Assembly: GCA_000230955.3 (NCBI GenBank)
Contig: CP007060.1
Span: 1,240,001-1,304,000 of the forward strand
Reading direction: 5' to 3'
DNA length: 64,000 bases
DNA from: Halobacterium sp. DL1
GTDB taxonomy: Archaea > Halobacteriota > Halobacteria > Halobacteriales > Halobacteriaceae
A program made the translations under genes and the position numbers. Positions 8,259 through 15,873 of this stretch are shown here, in pieces (position 1 is the stretch's first letter; each line of letters opens with the position of its first letter). Below the pieces are notes generated by a model. That model did no database searches. It saw only the letters and a program-made list of their open reading frames with translations, and was not told where the DNA came from.

Positions 8259-9398
8259 ATGCCCAGGGACGCGAGTGCCCACGAACACCGCCTCCGCTCG
8301 CACGCCGACCGCGGCCCCGACGAGTTCGTCTTCTCGGCCGCCACCGGCGCCGCCTCGCCGGACGCCTTCCGTGCAGCCGACCTCCTTCTACTGGAACACG
8401 TCGACCCCGTCGCTGACGCCGACTTGCTCGTCCCCGCGGCGAACTACGGCGTCGTCGGTACTGTCCTCGGCGCGCTCTCGCCATCGGGCCGGACGCTCCT
8501 CGCGGAGACGAGCGCTCGGGCGGCCCGGCTCTGCGAGCGTAACCTCGCCGCCAACGACGTGGCGGGAGACGTCGCGCTCGCGTCCACGCTCAGTGAGGCG
8601 ACCGGTGACAGTCGATTCGACGTGGTCGCCTACGCGCCCCGTGACTACGACCCAGTGGACGCCGTGAACCAGCACCTCGCGGACGCGCTCGCCGCGCTGC
8701 GACCGGGGGCCGAACTCTACCTCGCCGCCCACCCCAAGGAAGGCGGGAAGCGGTACCGGACGACGCTCGCGGACCTCGCGGGGGACGTCGACCGGGTCGA
8801 CAAGCGCGAGGGCGTTCGCCTGTTCCGCGCGGAGCGGCCCGCGGAACTGCCGGCCGTCGAGTACGCCGCCTTCGACGAGTTCAGCGACTCGGTCGCTGGC
8901 GGCGAGTTCACCTTCGCAACGTACCCGGGCGTGTTCTCAGGCGGCCACGTCGACCACGGGACGCGACTGCTCGCCGAGACGATGGCTCCCGACCCCGCGG
9001 ACGCCGTGCTCGACCTCTGCTGTGGCTACGGACCGCTCGGCGTGGTCGCCGCGGACAGGGGATGCGAGACGTGGTTCACCGACGACAGCGCGGTAGCGAC
9101 GGCCTGCACGCGGCGCACACTCGACGCGAACGCCCTCGACGGCCGCGTGGAGACGGCCGACTGCGGCGCCGGTCTGCCGGCCGACACGTTCGACCTCGTG
9201 GTGTCGAACCCGCCGACACACGTCGGGACGAGCGTCCTCCACGACCTGTTCGACCGGGCGAGCGACGTCCTCCGTCCGAGCGGGAAGTTTCTCGCCGTCC
9301 ACCACGAGGCCCTCGAACTCCCCCTGGACCGGGCGTTCTCCCGGGTCGAGACGGTAGCCACGGGCGAGGAGCACGTCGTCGTCAGGGCGCAGCACTGA
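8259..9398 (+). CDS. RsmC-like class I methyltransferase
   Basis: A 379-residue protein starting at ATG 8259. As in RsmC there are two tandem methyltransferase-like folds. The N-terminal one is degenerate (residues about 45-190, 'LVPAANYGVVGTVLGALS'). The C-terminal one is intact, with the SAM motif 'LDLCCGYGPLGVVAA' and the base-methylating motif 'VVSNPPTH'. Between them is 'FATYPGVFSGGHVDHGTRLL', the characteristic RsmC/RlmG linker. RsmC methylates N2 of a guanine in small-subunit rRNA in bacteria; the target in haloarchaea is not established. Good family assignment, uncertain substrate. Confidence 0.85.
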   Translation: MPRDASAHEHRLRSHADRGPDEFVFSAATGAASPDAFRAADLLLLEHVDPVADADLLVPAANYGVVGTVLGALSPSGRTLLAETSARAARLCERNLAANDVAGDVALASTLSEATGDSRFDVVAYAPRDYDPVDAVNQHLADALAALRPGAELYLAAHPKEGGKRYRTTLADLAGDVDRVDKREGVRLFRAERPAELPAVEYAAFDEFSDSVAGGEFTFATYPGVFSGGHVDHGTRLLAETMAPDPADAVLDLCCGYGPLGVVAADRGCETWFTDDSAVATACTRRTLDANALDGRVETADCGAGLPADTFDLVVSNPPTHVGTSVLHDLFDRASDVLRPSGKFLAVHHEALELPLDRAFSRVETVATGEEHVVVRAQH

Positions 9399-9444
9399 CT
9401 CGTTTCGGGACGCTTAACCGCGTCACGCGACTCCCACCTAGTCA

Positions 9445-10401
9445 ATGCCACCGGCGATACGCACCGACGACCTCGTCAAGGAGTACGGGGACGTCCGGGC
9501 GCTCGACGGCCTCTCGCTGACCGTCCCCGAGGGCTCGTTCTTCGGACTGCTCGGCCCGAATGGCGCTGGGAAGACGACGTTCATCGAGACACTCGTCGGC
9601 CTCGTGCGCAAGACCAGCGGGACCGCCGAGGTGTTCGGCCACGACGTCGAGGACGACTACCGGGCGGCGCGGGACGCCATCGGCCTCGCTCCACAGGAGT
9701 TCAACGTCGACCGCTTCTTCCCCATCCGGGAGGTCCTGATGCACAAGGCGGGCTACCACGGTGTCTCCGAGGAGGCGGCCGAGCAGCGCGCGCTCGCGGC
9801 ACTCGAGACCGTCGGCCTGGAGGCCAAGGAGGACACGCGCTTCGACTGGCTCTCCGGCGGGATGAAGCGCCGATTCATGCTCGCGCGCGCGATGGTCACC
9901 GACCCCGACCTGCTCATCCTCGACGAACCCACCGCGGGCGTCGACGTGGAACTGCGCCGCGACCTCTGGAGCGTCATCCGCCAGCTGAACGACGACGGCA
10001 CCACTATCCTCCTCACCACCCACTACATCGAGGAGGCCGAGCGCCTCTGTGACCAGGTCGCCATCGTCGACTCCGGACGGAAGGTCACCGTCGCCACGCC
10101 CGACGAACTCACCGAGCGCGGCACCGACACGGTGACGCTCACGCTCGCAGCGCCCGCCACGGCCATCCCGGACATCACGGGCGACCCCATCGACAGCGTC
10201 GAACTCGACGGCGACACCGTCACGATGCGCGCGACCAGCGGGAGCGAGGCGGTGCCGGCCGCCATCCGCCGACTGGAGGCCGACGGGCACCGCGTCGTCG
10301 ACGTCGACATCGCCCGCACGAGCCTCGAAGAGGTGTTCGTGGATATGACCCGGACCGGCGACGAAACCGGGGAATCCGAGGACGCCGAGGTGGTCGCGTG
10401 A
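9445..10401 (+). CDS. ABC transporter ATP-binding protein (DrrA/NodI type)
   Basis: A 318-residue ATPase subunit. It has Walker A GPNGAGKTT at residues 37-45, the Q-loop 'LAPQEFNV', signature 'LSGGMKRR', Walker B 'LLILDEP' and the switch His in 'LLTTHYIEEAERL'. After the roughly 220-residue core there is a C-terminal extension of the DrrA type. It ends 26 bases before the ABC-2 permease gene and surely works with it. Such pairs export lipids, drugs or polysaccharide; the substrate is not visible. Both genes form one operon. Confidence 0.92.
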   Translation: MPPAIRTDDLVKEYGDVRALDGLSLTVPEGSFFGLLGPNGAGKTTFIETLVGLVRKTSGTAEVFGHDVEDDYRAARDAIGLAPQEFNVDRFFPIREVLMHKAGYHGVSEEAAEQRALAALETVGLEAKEDTRFDWLSGGMKRRFMLARAMVTDPDLLILDEPTAGVDVELRRDLWSVIRQLNDDGTTILLTTHYIEEAERLCDQVAIVDSGRKVTVATPDELTERGTDTVTLTLAAPATAIPDITGDPIDSVELDGDTVTMRATSGSEAVPAAIRRLEADGHRVVDVDIARTSLEEVFVDMTRTGDETGESEDAEVVA

Positions 10402-10426
10402 GCGGTCGCTCTCACGGGTGGTCGGC

Positions 10427-11191
10427 GTGAAACAGCGCACCCAGCTGAAGAGCCTGATCCGGCGCGAGATACTTCGGTTCGTCAGGCGCCCCTACAACAC
10501 GTTCCTCCCCCCCATAATCACCAACACCCTCTACTTCTCCGTGTTCGGTGTCATCCTGGGGAGTCGCATCGGGAGCATCGCTGGCGTGAGCTACATCCAG
10601 TTCGTGCTCCCGGGGCTGGTCGTCCTCGGCGCCATCTCCGACGCCTTCGAGAACGCGTCGTTCTCCATCTTCCACGGGCGCTGGAACGAGTACATCGACG
10701 AGGTCATCACCTCGCCGATGTCCCACGGGAGCATCGTCGCCTCGTACGTGACCGCGAGTGCCGTGCGTGGCGTCGTCACCGCGCTGCTCATCGTCGCGGT
10801 CGGACTGCTGTTCACCACTCCCCAGGTCGCCAACCCGTTCTACCTGCTCGGCTTCCTCCTGATAATCACCGTCCTGTTCGGTGGTCTCGGTGTCATCGGC
10901 GGGCTCTCGGCCGACGACTTCGACCACCTCACCGTGATGAACCAGTTCATCCTCCGTCCGCTGGTGTTCTTCGGCGCGGTGTTCTACTCGCTGGATGTCC
11001 TCCCGCCGCTCTGGCGCACGGTCTCGCTGTTCAACCCGATGGTGTACATGGTCAACGGCGTGCGCTACGGGATGATCGGCGTCACCGAGATCGACCCGAA
11101 CACGTCGCTGGCGGTGCTCTCCGCCGCGACGGTCGCCGTGCTCTCCATCAATCTACTGCTGTTCAAGCGCGGCTACGGCATCTCCGAGTGA
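10427..11191 (+). CDS. ABC-2 type transporter permease
   Basis: A 254-residue integral membrane protein with about six helices. It starts at GTG 10427 (MKQRTQLKSLIRRE); GTG 10418 would add three residues. The ABC-2 family motif is seen in the C-terminal half, 'LRPLVFFGAVFYSLDVLPPLWRTVSLFNPMVYMVNGVRY'. Near the N-terminus, 'RREILRFVRRPYNTFLPPIITNTLYF' is the usual amphipathic entry into helix 1. It is the membrane partner of the upstream ATPase and the pair probably forms a homodimeric exporter. A hairpin follows the stop codon. Confidence 0.9.
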   Translation: MKQRTQLKSLIRREILRFVRRPYNTFLPPIITNTLYFSVFGVILGSRIGSIAGVSYIQFVLPGLVVLGAISDAFENASFSIFHGRWNEYIDEVITSPMSHGSIVASYVTASAVRGVVTALLIVAVGLLFTTPQVANPFYLLGFLLIITVLFGGLGVIGGLSADDFDHLTVMNQFILRPLVFFGAVFYSLDVLPPLWRTVSLFNPMVYMVNGVRYGMIGVTEIDPNTSLAVLSAATVAVLSINLLLFKRGYGISE

Positions 11192-11201
11192 GCCAACTGC
11201 C

Positions 11202-11233
11202 CTCCGGAAGGGGGCATCCTACTGCTTCCGGGG
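11202..11233 (+). terminator. Hairpin after the ABC-2 permease gene
   Basis: CCGGAAG (11204-11210) and CTTCCGG (11225-11231) pair perfectly around a 14-base loop, and two further outer pairs (one T-G wobble) extend the stem. It begins 11 bases after the permease stop. No long T-run follows, so it may be an mRNA 3' end structure rather than a complete terminator. Confidence 0.4.
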
Positions 11234-11316
11234 TCACTCTCTCACGACGGTTTAGCCCAACTTTGCTGCTCAGACCGGCGCCTGGATTTTAGTCGGTACG
11301 GTCGAGAGAGGCGGTC

Positions 11317-11793
11317 ATGGCATTTACCAGTTCCCGGACGTTCGCGGCGACGACGGCGGCAGTGGGCCTCGTCGCCCTCGCTCACGCGTTCCTGACGTGG
11401 CCGCTCGACGCCACCGTCGCGCTGTTCGGCGGCGGCGCCGTGGTCGCGTTCGCCGCGGAGGCAGTCGTCATCAACCTGGGACTGCTCGAACACCACGTCG
11501 GCCCGAAACTCCTGGGCGTTCCGCTCTACGTCCTGCTTGGCTGGACAGGCGCCGTCTACGTCGCCTTCCGGGTCGCGCTGCTCGCCACCGACGGCTGGGC
11601 GGCCGTCGCGCTCGGCGCCGTTCTCGCCACCACCTACGACGTGCTCGTCGACCACCAGGGCGTCGAGAAGGGGTACTGGACGTACACCGACGACCTGCCC
11701 GGTCCACGACGGCGCGGGGTCCCGTGGTGGAACTTCGCGGGGTGGCTGGTCATCAGCGCCACCACCGCCGGCTTCGCGGTCCCGTTCCTCTGA
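11317..11793 (+). CDS. Short DUF422/CruF-like carotenoid-biosynthesis membrane protein
   Basis: A 158-residue membrane protein with about five helices. The C-terminal half carries the DUF422 pattern seen in bisanhydrobacterioruberin hydratase (CruF): 'TTYDVLVDHQGVEKGYWTY', then 'GVPWWNFAGWLV'. Full-length CruF is nearly twice as long, so this is a short paralogue or one half of the fold, and enzyme activity should not be assumed. A TATA-like ATTTTA at 11286-11291 lies 26 bases before the ATG, which suggests a leaderless mRNA. A Nudix gene follows after 39 bases and may be co-transcribed. Confidence 0.7.
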   Translation: MAFTSSRTFAATTAAVGLVALAHAFLTWPLDATVALFGGGAVVAFAAEAVVINLGLLEHHVGPKLLGVPLYVLLGWTGAVYVAFRVALLATDGWAAVALGAVLATTYDVLVDHQGVEKGYWTYTDDLPGPRRRGVPWWNFAGWLVISATTAGFAVPFL

Positions 11794-11832
11794 ACCGAAA
11801 CCGATACGGAGTGCCTGCCGAATCCCCGGACG

Positions 11833-12276
11833 ATGCCCTCCCCACTCAGCGAAGGCCAGGACGTGCGCGTCGGCGTCGTCGCCGCCGTGGAGCGCGACGG
11901 TCGCGTGCTGTTTGAGCGTCGTACCGCCGAAGATGAGGACGGCCGCCTCTGGGGGTTACTCGCCGGCGGGAAGACGGCCGGGGAGACCACCGTCGAGGCC
12001 GCGAGACGCGAGGTGCGTGAGGAGACCGGTCTCGACTTCCACCCCGAGCGCGTCGTCGCACTCTTCGACCACGACAGTCACTACGGCAGCGGGACGTCGT
12101 GGACGGTCGTCGGCGTCGCCGGCCCCGCGGACGGCGAACCAGACCTGGGCCGCGAACCGGAGAAACGAGACCGACTGGACTGGTTCTCTCTGGACGCCCC
12201 GCCGGAGCCGCTCCACCCGACGACGGAGCTGTTCCTCGAGGCCCACGGGAGCGACCGACTCCACCCGGAACTCTGA
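11833..12276 (+). CDS. Nudix hydrolase
   Basis: A 147-residue protein with a complete Nudix box at residues 45-67 (G-x5-E-x7-REVREETGL). Before it are 'RVLFERRTAEDEDGRLWGLL', the usual first strands of the fold. The family hydrolyses nucleoside diphosphates linked to another moiety, using Mg2+ bound by the REVREE helix. The substrate cannot be read from the sequence. It lies 39 bases after the DUF422 gene and is convergent with rtcA, with one base between the stop codons. Confidence 0.88.
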   Translation: MPSPLSEGQDVRVGVVAAVERDGRVLFERRTAEDEDGRLWGLLAGGKTAGETTVEAARREVREETGLDFHPERVVALFDHDSHYGSGTSWTVVGVAGPADGEPDLGREPEKRDRLDWFSLDAPPEPLHPTTELFLEAHGSDRLHPEL

Positions 12277-12277
12277 G

Positions 12278-13288
12278 CTACGCCGAGAGGAGCACGGAGT
12301 CGCCGTCCTGCTCGACGGTCAGCTCGTAGCCGAACTCCGCGAGCAGGTCGATGCACGTCTCGACGTGGGAGGTGACCTCGGGGACGCGGATTTCGCCACC
12401 CGCCAGTGCGAGGAACGGTAGCAGCTGGTCCGCCATGTGTGCGTCCACCGCGGCGTCGCCGTCTTCGAACGCCTCGAACCGCTCGGTCGCCTTCTCGCCG
12501 ACCGTCTCCGCCTCGACGCCCATCTCGCCGAGTTCGCCGAAGCCCGCCCGGGAGTGCTCGTACTCCGCGGCGAGCACGAGCGCCGAGCCGGAGCAGTCGG
12601 CCTCGCCGTAGTCGGCCTGCTGCTCTGCGTCCTCGGGAACGCCCTGTAGCTGCCGTTCCGCGACCTCTGCGTCCGTGGAGTCGTCGTCGGCGACGGAGTA
12701 CGCGGTGAGGGACTGGCGGTCGCCGCGTTCGGTGACGTCGAGCGCGTCGAGCGTCGACGGTCGGATGGTCAGTGTCGCCTTCCCGCCGCCGCGGGGGTAG
12801 TAGCCGCGCCGGTCGAGGGTGGTCTCGGCGTCGAGGCCGTGTTCGGCCAGCAGCGGCAGTTTCACGTGTCGGAAGTAGTCGAACGGCGGCGCCCACTTGG
12901 CGTCCGTGCCGCCCTCCAGTCGCGCCGTGAACTCCTCGTCGAGGGCGACGGCGACCGGCAGGAGCGCGTCGAAGACGAGCGGGACGCTCCCCGCGGTGCC
13001 GACCTCGACGGACGTGCTCCCGCCGAAGACGAGTTCCTCGTCGTCCTCCGCCTCGATGGCGTCGGGCTCGAACGTGAACGATTCGGAGCCGACCTCCACG
13101 CCATCGGTTTCGGCGTTGCAGACCGCCGCGACCGTCTCGATGGCCGCGCAGTGCTGGGCCTGGAGACCGGGGTTCGCGCGAGCGCGCCGGACGTGACGCA
13201 TGCGGAACGGTTCACCCGTGACTGCCGACAGCGAGAGGGCGGTCCGGACCAGCTGACCGCCGCCCGAGCTTCCCTCTAGAAGGTTCAT
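12278..13288 (-). CDS. rtcA: RNA 3'-terminal phosphate cyclase
   Basis: A 336-residue enzyme, close to the usual 330-345. The N-terminus '[21 protein letters not shown]' is the family signature (EGGGQ-type loop). '[14 protein letters not shown]', '[10 protein letters not shown]' and '[17 protein letters not shown]' follow; His284 in the last motif aligns with the nucleotidylated histidine. RtcA converts RNA 3'-phosphate to a 2',3'-cyclic phosphate with ATP. No rtcB ligase or archease gene is nearby, so the link to RNA repair or tRNA splicing is by family only. Confidence 0.93.
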   Translation of the reverse strand: MNLLEGSSGGGQLVRTALSLSAVTGEPFRMRHVRRARANPGLQAQHCAAIETVAAVCNAETDGVEVGSESFTFEPDAIEAEDDEELVFGGSTSVEVGTAGSVPLVFDALLPVAVALDEEFTARLEGGTDAKWAPPFDYFRHVKLPLLAEHGLDAETTLDRRGYYPRGGGKATLTIRPSTLDALDVTERGDRQSLTAYSVADDDSTDAEVAERQLQGVPEDAEQQADYGEADCSGSALVLAAEYEHSRAGFGELGEMGVEAETVGEKATERFEAFEDGDAAVDAHMADQLLPFLALAGGEIRVPEVTSHVETCIDLLAEFGYELTVEQDGDSVLLSA

Positions 13289-13375
13289 ACGCCTACCAGA
13301 AGGGGAGAGGGGAAAAGGTATTCGTCACCCAGTGGAGCCGTCAACGTTACCACACAGAACTTCGAATCCGTACGC

Positions 13376-13921
13376 ATGAGCGCCGAGAACTTCGACGAGG
13401 GGGCGTGGCGGGACCGGATCCGCCGCCACCGTGACGAGAAAGACGACTTCTTCGGGGACCACGACCAGTCCCCCATCCCGCCCGACGACCGCGACTCGTT
13501 CTCGGGGCTGGACTACTTCGACCCCGACCTCGACTACCGCGTGGTCGCCAAATTCAGTCGCGCGGGCACCCCGGAGACGGTGGAACTGGAGACGACACGC
13601 GGCCCGCCGGCGGAGTACGACCGCGTCGCCGTCTTCGGCTTCGACCTCCACGGGGACCACCACACGCTCGAGGCGTTCCGCGTCGAGGGCGAGGAGACGC
13701 TGTTCGTGCCGTTCGCCGACGAGACGAACGGTGAGGAGTCGTACGGCCGCGGCCGCTACCTCGACGTGGCCGTCGGCGACGCGGAGACCCGCGACGACGT
13801 CGTCCTCGATTTCAACCTCGCGTACAATCCTTTCTGTGCGTACAGCGACAACTTCGCCTGTGCGCTCCCGCCCCAGGACAACCGCCTGCCAGCACCGGTG
13901 CGTGCGGGCGAAACGGTCTGA
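13376..13921 (+). CDS. DUF1684 family protein
   Basis: A 181-residue soluble acidic protein. The C-terminal signature of DUF1684 is clear: '[16 protein letters not shown]' and then '[18 protein letters not shown]'. The N-terminus starts with an amphipathic helix ([16 protein letters not shown]), followed by a beta-rich core. The family is widespread, with no established biochemical role; the invariant Asn, Cys and Arg residues suggest a binding or catalytic site. It stands between rtcA (divergent) and tfb (convergent). Confidence 0.85.
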   Translation: MSAENFDEGAWRDRIRRHRDEKDDFFGDHDQSPIPPDDRDSFSGLDYFDPDLDYRVVAKFSRAGTPETVELETTRGPPAEYDRVAVFGFDLHGDHHTLEAFRVEGEETLFVPFADETNGEESYGRGRYLDVAVGDAETRDDVVLDFNLAYNPFCAYSDNFACALPPQDNRLPAPVRAGETV

Positions 13922-13983
13922 GCGGAGCGGTCGCTACGCGGTGGAACGGTCTGGAAAAACACCGAACGGGAGTAGAACGTGTT

Positions 13984-14961
13984 CTACGCGGCGACTTCGG
14001 TCGCTTCCAGGAGCTCCTGGTAGCGGTTCCGGATGGTGACCTCGCTCACGTCCGTGACGTCGCTGACCTGACTCTGGGTCACCTTGTGGTTGGTGAGCAG
14101 GCTGGCGGCGTAGATGGCCGCGGCGGCGAGACCGACGGGGCTCTTCCCGCTGGTGACGCCGTCCTTCTGGGCGTTGTCGAGCAGTTCACGGGCGCGGCGC
14201 TCGACCTCGTCGGGGAGGTCGAGTTCGGAGGCGAACCGCGGCACGTAGCTCGCGGGGTCCGCGGGCGCGACCTCAAGGCCGAGTTCGCGGACGATGTAGC
14301 GGTACGTCCGCTTGAACTCCATCGCGTCGATGCGGCTCACGTTGGCCACCTCGTCGATGGACCGCGGCGTCTGCATCTGTCGCGCGGCGGCGTAGAGCGC
14401 GCTGGTGGCGACGCCTTCGATGGAGCGCCCGGGCAGCAGGTCCTCGCTCAGTGCGCGTCGGTAGATGACCGACGCCGTCTCGCGGACCTCCTTCGGGAGG
14501 CCGAGCGCCGAGGACATCCGTTCGATCTCGCCGAGGGCCTGCTTGAGGTTGCGCTCCTTGCTGTTGCGGGTGCGGAAGCGCTCGTTCCACTTGCGGAGGC
14601 GCTGCATCTTCTGGCGCTGATTGGAGGACAGCGAGTTGCCGTAGGCGTCCTTGTTCTGCCAGCCGATGTTCGTCGAGAGCCCCTTGTCGTGCATCATGTT
14701 CGTCGTCGGGGCGCCGACGCGGCTCTTGCTGTCCTTCTCGTTGGAGTTGAACGCGCGCCACTCCGGCCCCCGGTCGATGCTGTCCTCCTCGACGACCAGT
14801 CCACACTCGGTGCAGACGGACTCGCCGTGCTCCTCGTCGTTGACGACCCGCCCGCTACACTCGGGGCAGGTGAACGACTCGTGGTTCTCGTTCTCTACTG
14901 TGGACTCCTCTTCGGTCTGTCGCTGGTCACTGGAGTACGTTCGGATTTTGGTGTCACTCAT
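13984..14961 (-). CDS. tfb: Transcription initiation factor TFB
   Basis: A 325-residue TFIIB homologue. The start is ATG 14961 (MSDTKIRTYSS); the in-frame upstream extension is unlikely. A zinc ribbon lies at about residues 32-60 (CPEC..CTEC). The B-reader/linker includes 'RGPEWRAFNSNEKDSKSRVGAP', and two cyclin repeats follow at about 120-215 and 225-315, ending in a DNA-recognition helix 'SEVTIRNRYQELL'. TFB binds TBP and the BRE and recruits RNA polymerase. Haloarchaea carry several tfb paralogues that set different regulons; which one this is cannot be told. Its promoter region holds a palindrome and a leader of about 60 bases. Confidence 0.96.
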   Translation of the reverse strand: MSDTKIRTYSSDQRQTEEESTVENENHESFTCPECSGRVVNDEEHGESVCTECGLVVEEDSIDRGPEWRAFNSNEKDSKSRVGAPTTNMMHDKGLSTNIGWQNKDAYGNSLSSNQRQKMQRLRKWNERFRTRNSKERNLKQALGEIERMSSALGLPKEVRETASVIYRRALSEDLLPGRSIEGVATSALYAAARQMQTPRSIDEVANVSRIDAMEFKRTYRYIVRELGLEVAPADPASYVPRFASELDLPDEVERRARELLDNAQKDGVTSGKSPVGLAAAAIYAASLLTNHKVTQSQVSDVTDVSEVTIRNRYQELLEATEVAA

Positions 14962-15021
14962 TATGGGTTGAATCGCCGAGCGGGTTGTGGATCGACGGAA
15001 CGTTACCGCTCGTGTTGACGT

Positions 15022-15059
15022 ACTACTGGGTAGTGCCGACACATACTTAAACCTTTCGC
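15022..15059 (-). promoter_or_regulatory. tfb promoter: BRE/TATA plus ACTAC-N3-GTAGT palindrome
   Basis: On the minus strand, purine-rich CGAAAG (15054-15059) precedes GGTTTAAGTA (15044-15053), a good BRE/TATA pair. The expected start is near 15020, leaving an untranslated leader of about 60 bases, long for a haloarchaeon. The perfect palindrome ACTAC-TGG-GTAGT (15022-15034) sits between the TATA box and the expected start, a classical place for a repressor site. Confidence 0.5.
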
Positions 15060-15105
15060 GGTTTTGTGGATGGTTAACACACTCAAAACGGGGGCGAGAA
15101 TCGCT

Positions 15106-15120
15106 ATATTCTGGAAATAT
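15106..15120. promoter_or_regulatory. Inverted repeat ATATT-N5-AATAT in the tfb/HalX intergenic region
   Basis: ATATT (15106-15110) and AATAT (15116-15120) flank CTGGA within the 327-base spacer between tfb and the response regulator gene. The spacer is far more AT-rich than its surroundings. It also contains TATA-like CCTATAACC near 15178. A regulator site or a further promoter is possible; nothing coding is evident in the spacer. Confidence 0.3.
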
Positions 15121-15239
15121 CGGACTTTTTGGCTCCCCAAACGATTCGAGGAAGATAACCTCAGGACAGGGAAAGGCCTATAACCGTTTTGCACGCCGAT
15201 TCGGCCCCGTCGCCACCAGATTCGCGCCTCACAGGAGAA

Positions 15240-15265
15240 ACATTTAACATGTCTGGTTAGCCAGA
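15240..15265 (+). promoter_or_regulatory. Promoter of the HalX/histidine kinase operon with TCTGG-N4-CCAGA palindrome
   Basis: ACATTTAACA (15240-15249) is a good TATA box about 40-49 bases before the ATG at 15289. Directly behind it, TCTGG-TTAG-CCAGA (15252-15265) is a perfect palindrome covering the region just upstream of the expected transcription start. This placement fits an operator, perhaps for autoregulation. Confidence 0.45.
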
Positions 15266-15288
15266 TACTCGAGACGCAGCGAATTCAC

Positions 15289-15873
15289 ATGACCGACGAA
15301 GGGGAACGTGTTCTCGTCGTGGACGACGACGAGGCGCTCACGGACGTGTACGCCGCGTGGCTCTCCGGCCAGTACGAGGTCGATACGGCCACCACCGGTG
15401 AGGTCGCACTCGATAGGCTGGACGAAGGAGTCGACGTAGTGCTGCTCGACCGCCGGATGCCAGGGCTCTCGGGCGAGGAGGTGCTCGACCGCATCCGGAC
15501 CGCCGAGTACAACTGCCGCGTGGCGATGGTCACCGGCGTCCGCCCGAACACCGACGTGGTCGAACTCGGATTCGACGAGTACCTCATCAAACCGATCGAC
15601 CAGGACGACCTCCACGACGTGGTCGACACGCTCGTCGACCGGTCTACGTACGGCGACCACCTCCAGGAGCTCTACTCACTGATGTCGAAGCGTGCGCTCC
15701 TCGAGTCGGAGGCCCAGGACGGCGACGTGGAACTCGACGAGTCCTACGAGCAGCTCGTCGACCGCATCGGCCAACTGCGCGACCGAATCGACGACACGGT
15801 GACGGAGTTCGGCGCCGATGACTTCCGGGTCGCGTTCCGTGACATCCCGAACAGCAGCACTGGAAGCGATTGA
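15289..15873 (+). CDS. Two-component response regulator, receiver plus HalX domain
   Basis: A 194-residue protein. The receiver domain (residues about 6-120) has the acidic pair 'VVDDDEA', phospho-acceptor Asp54 in 'VVLLDRRMPG', and the conserved Lys in 'DEYLIKPID'. The C-terminal 70 residues form the HalX domain (LYSLMSKRALLESE, then ESYEQLVDRIGQLRDRIDDT), a helical output module known almost only from haloarchaea, with no classical DNA-binding motif. Its stop abuts the ATG of the histidine kinase gene with no spacing, so the two are a cognate pair. The palindrome in its promoter suggests local control. Confidence 0.9.
   Translation: MTDEGERVLVVDDDEALTDVYAAWLSGQYEVDTATTGEVALDRLDEGVDVVLLDRRMPGLSGEEVLDRIRTAEYNCRVAMVTGVRPNTDVVELGFDEYLIKPIDQDDLHDVVDTLVDRSTYGDHLQELYSLMSKRALLESEAQDGDVELDESYEQLVDRIGQLRDRIDDTVTEFGADDFRVAFRDIPNSSTGSD

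Noticed and set aside
11317-11793. Complete CruF hydratase
   Set aside because: Only the C-terminal-type DUF422 motifs are present in 158 residues, about half the CruF length, so the enzyme name was not used.
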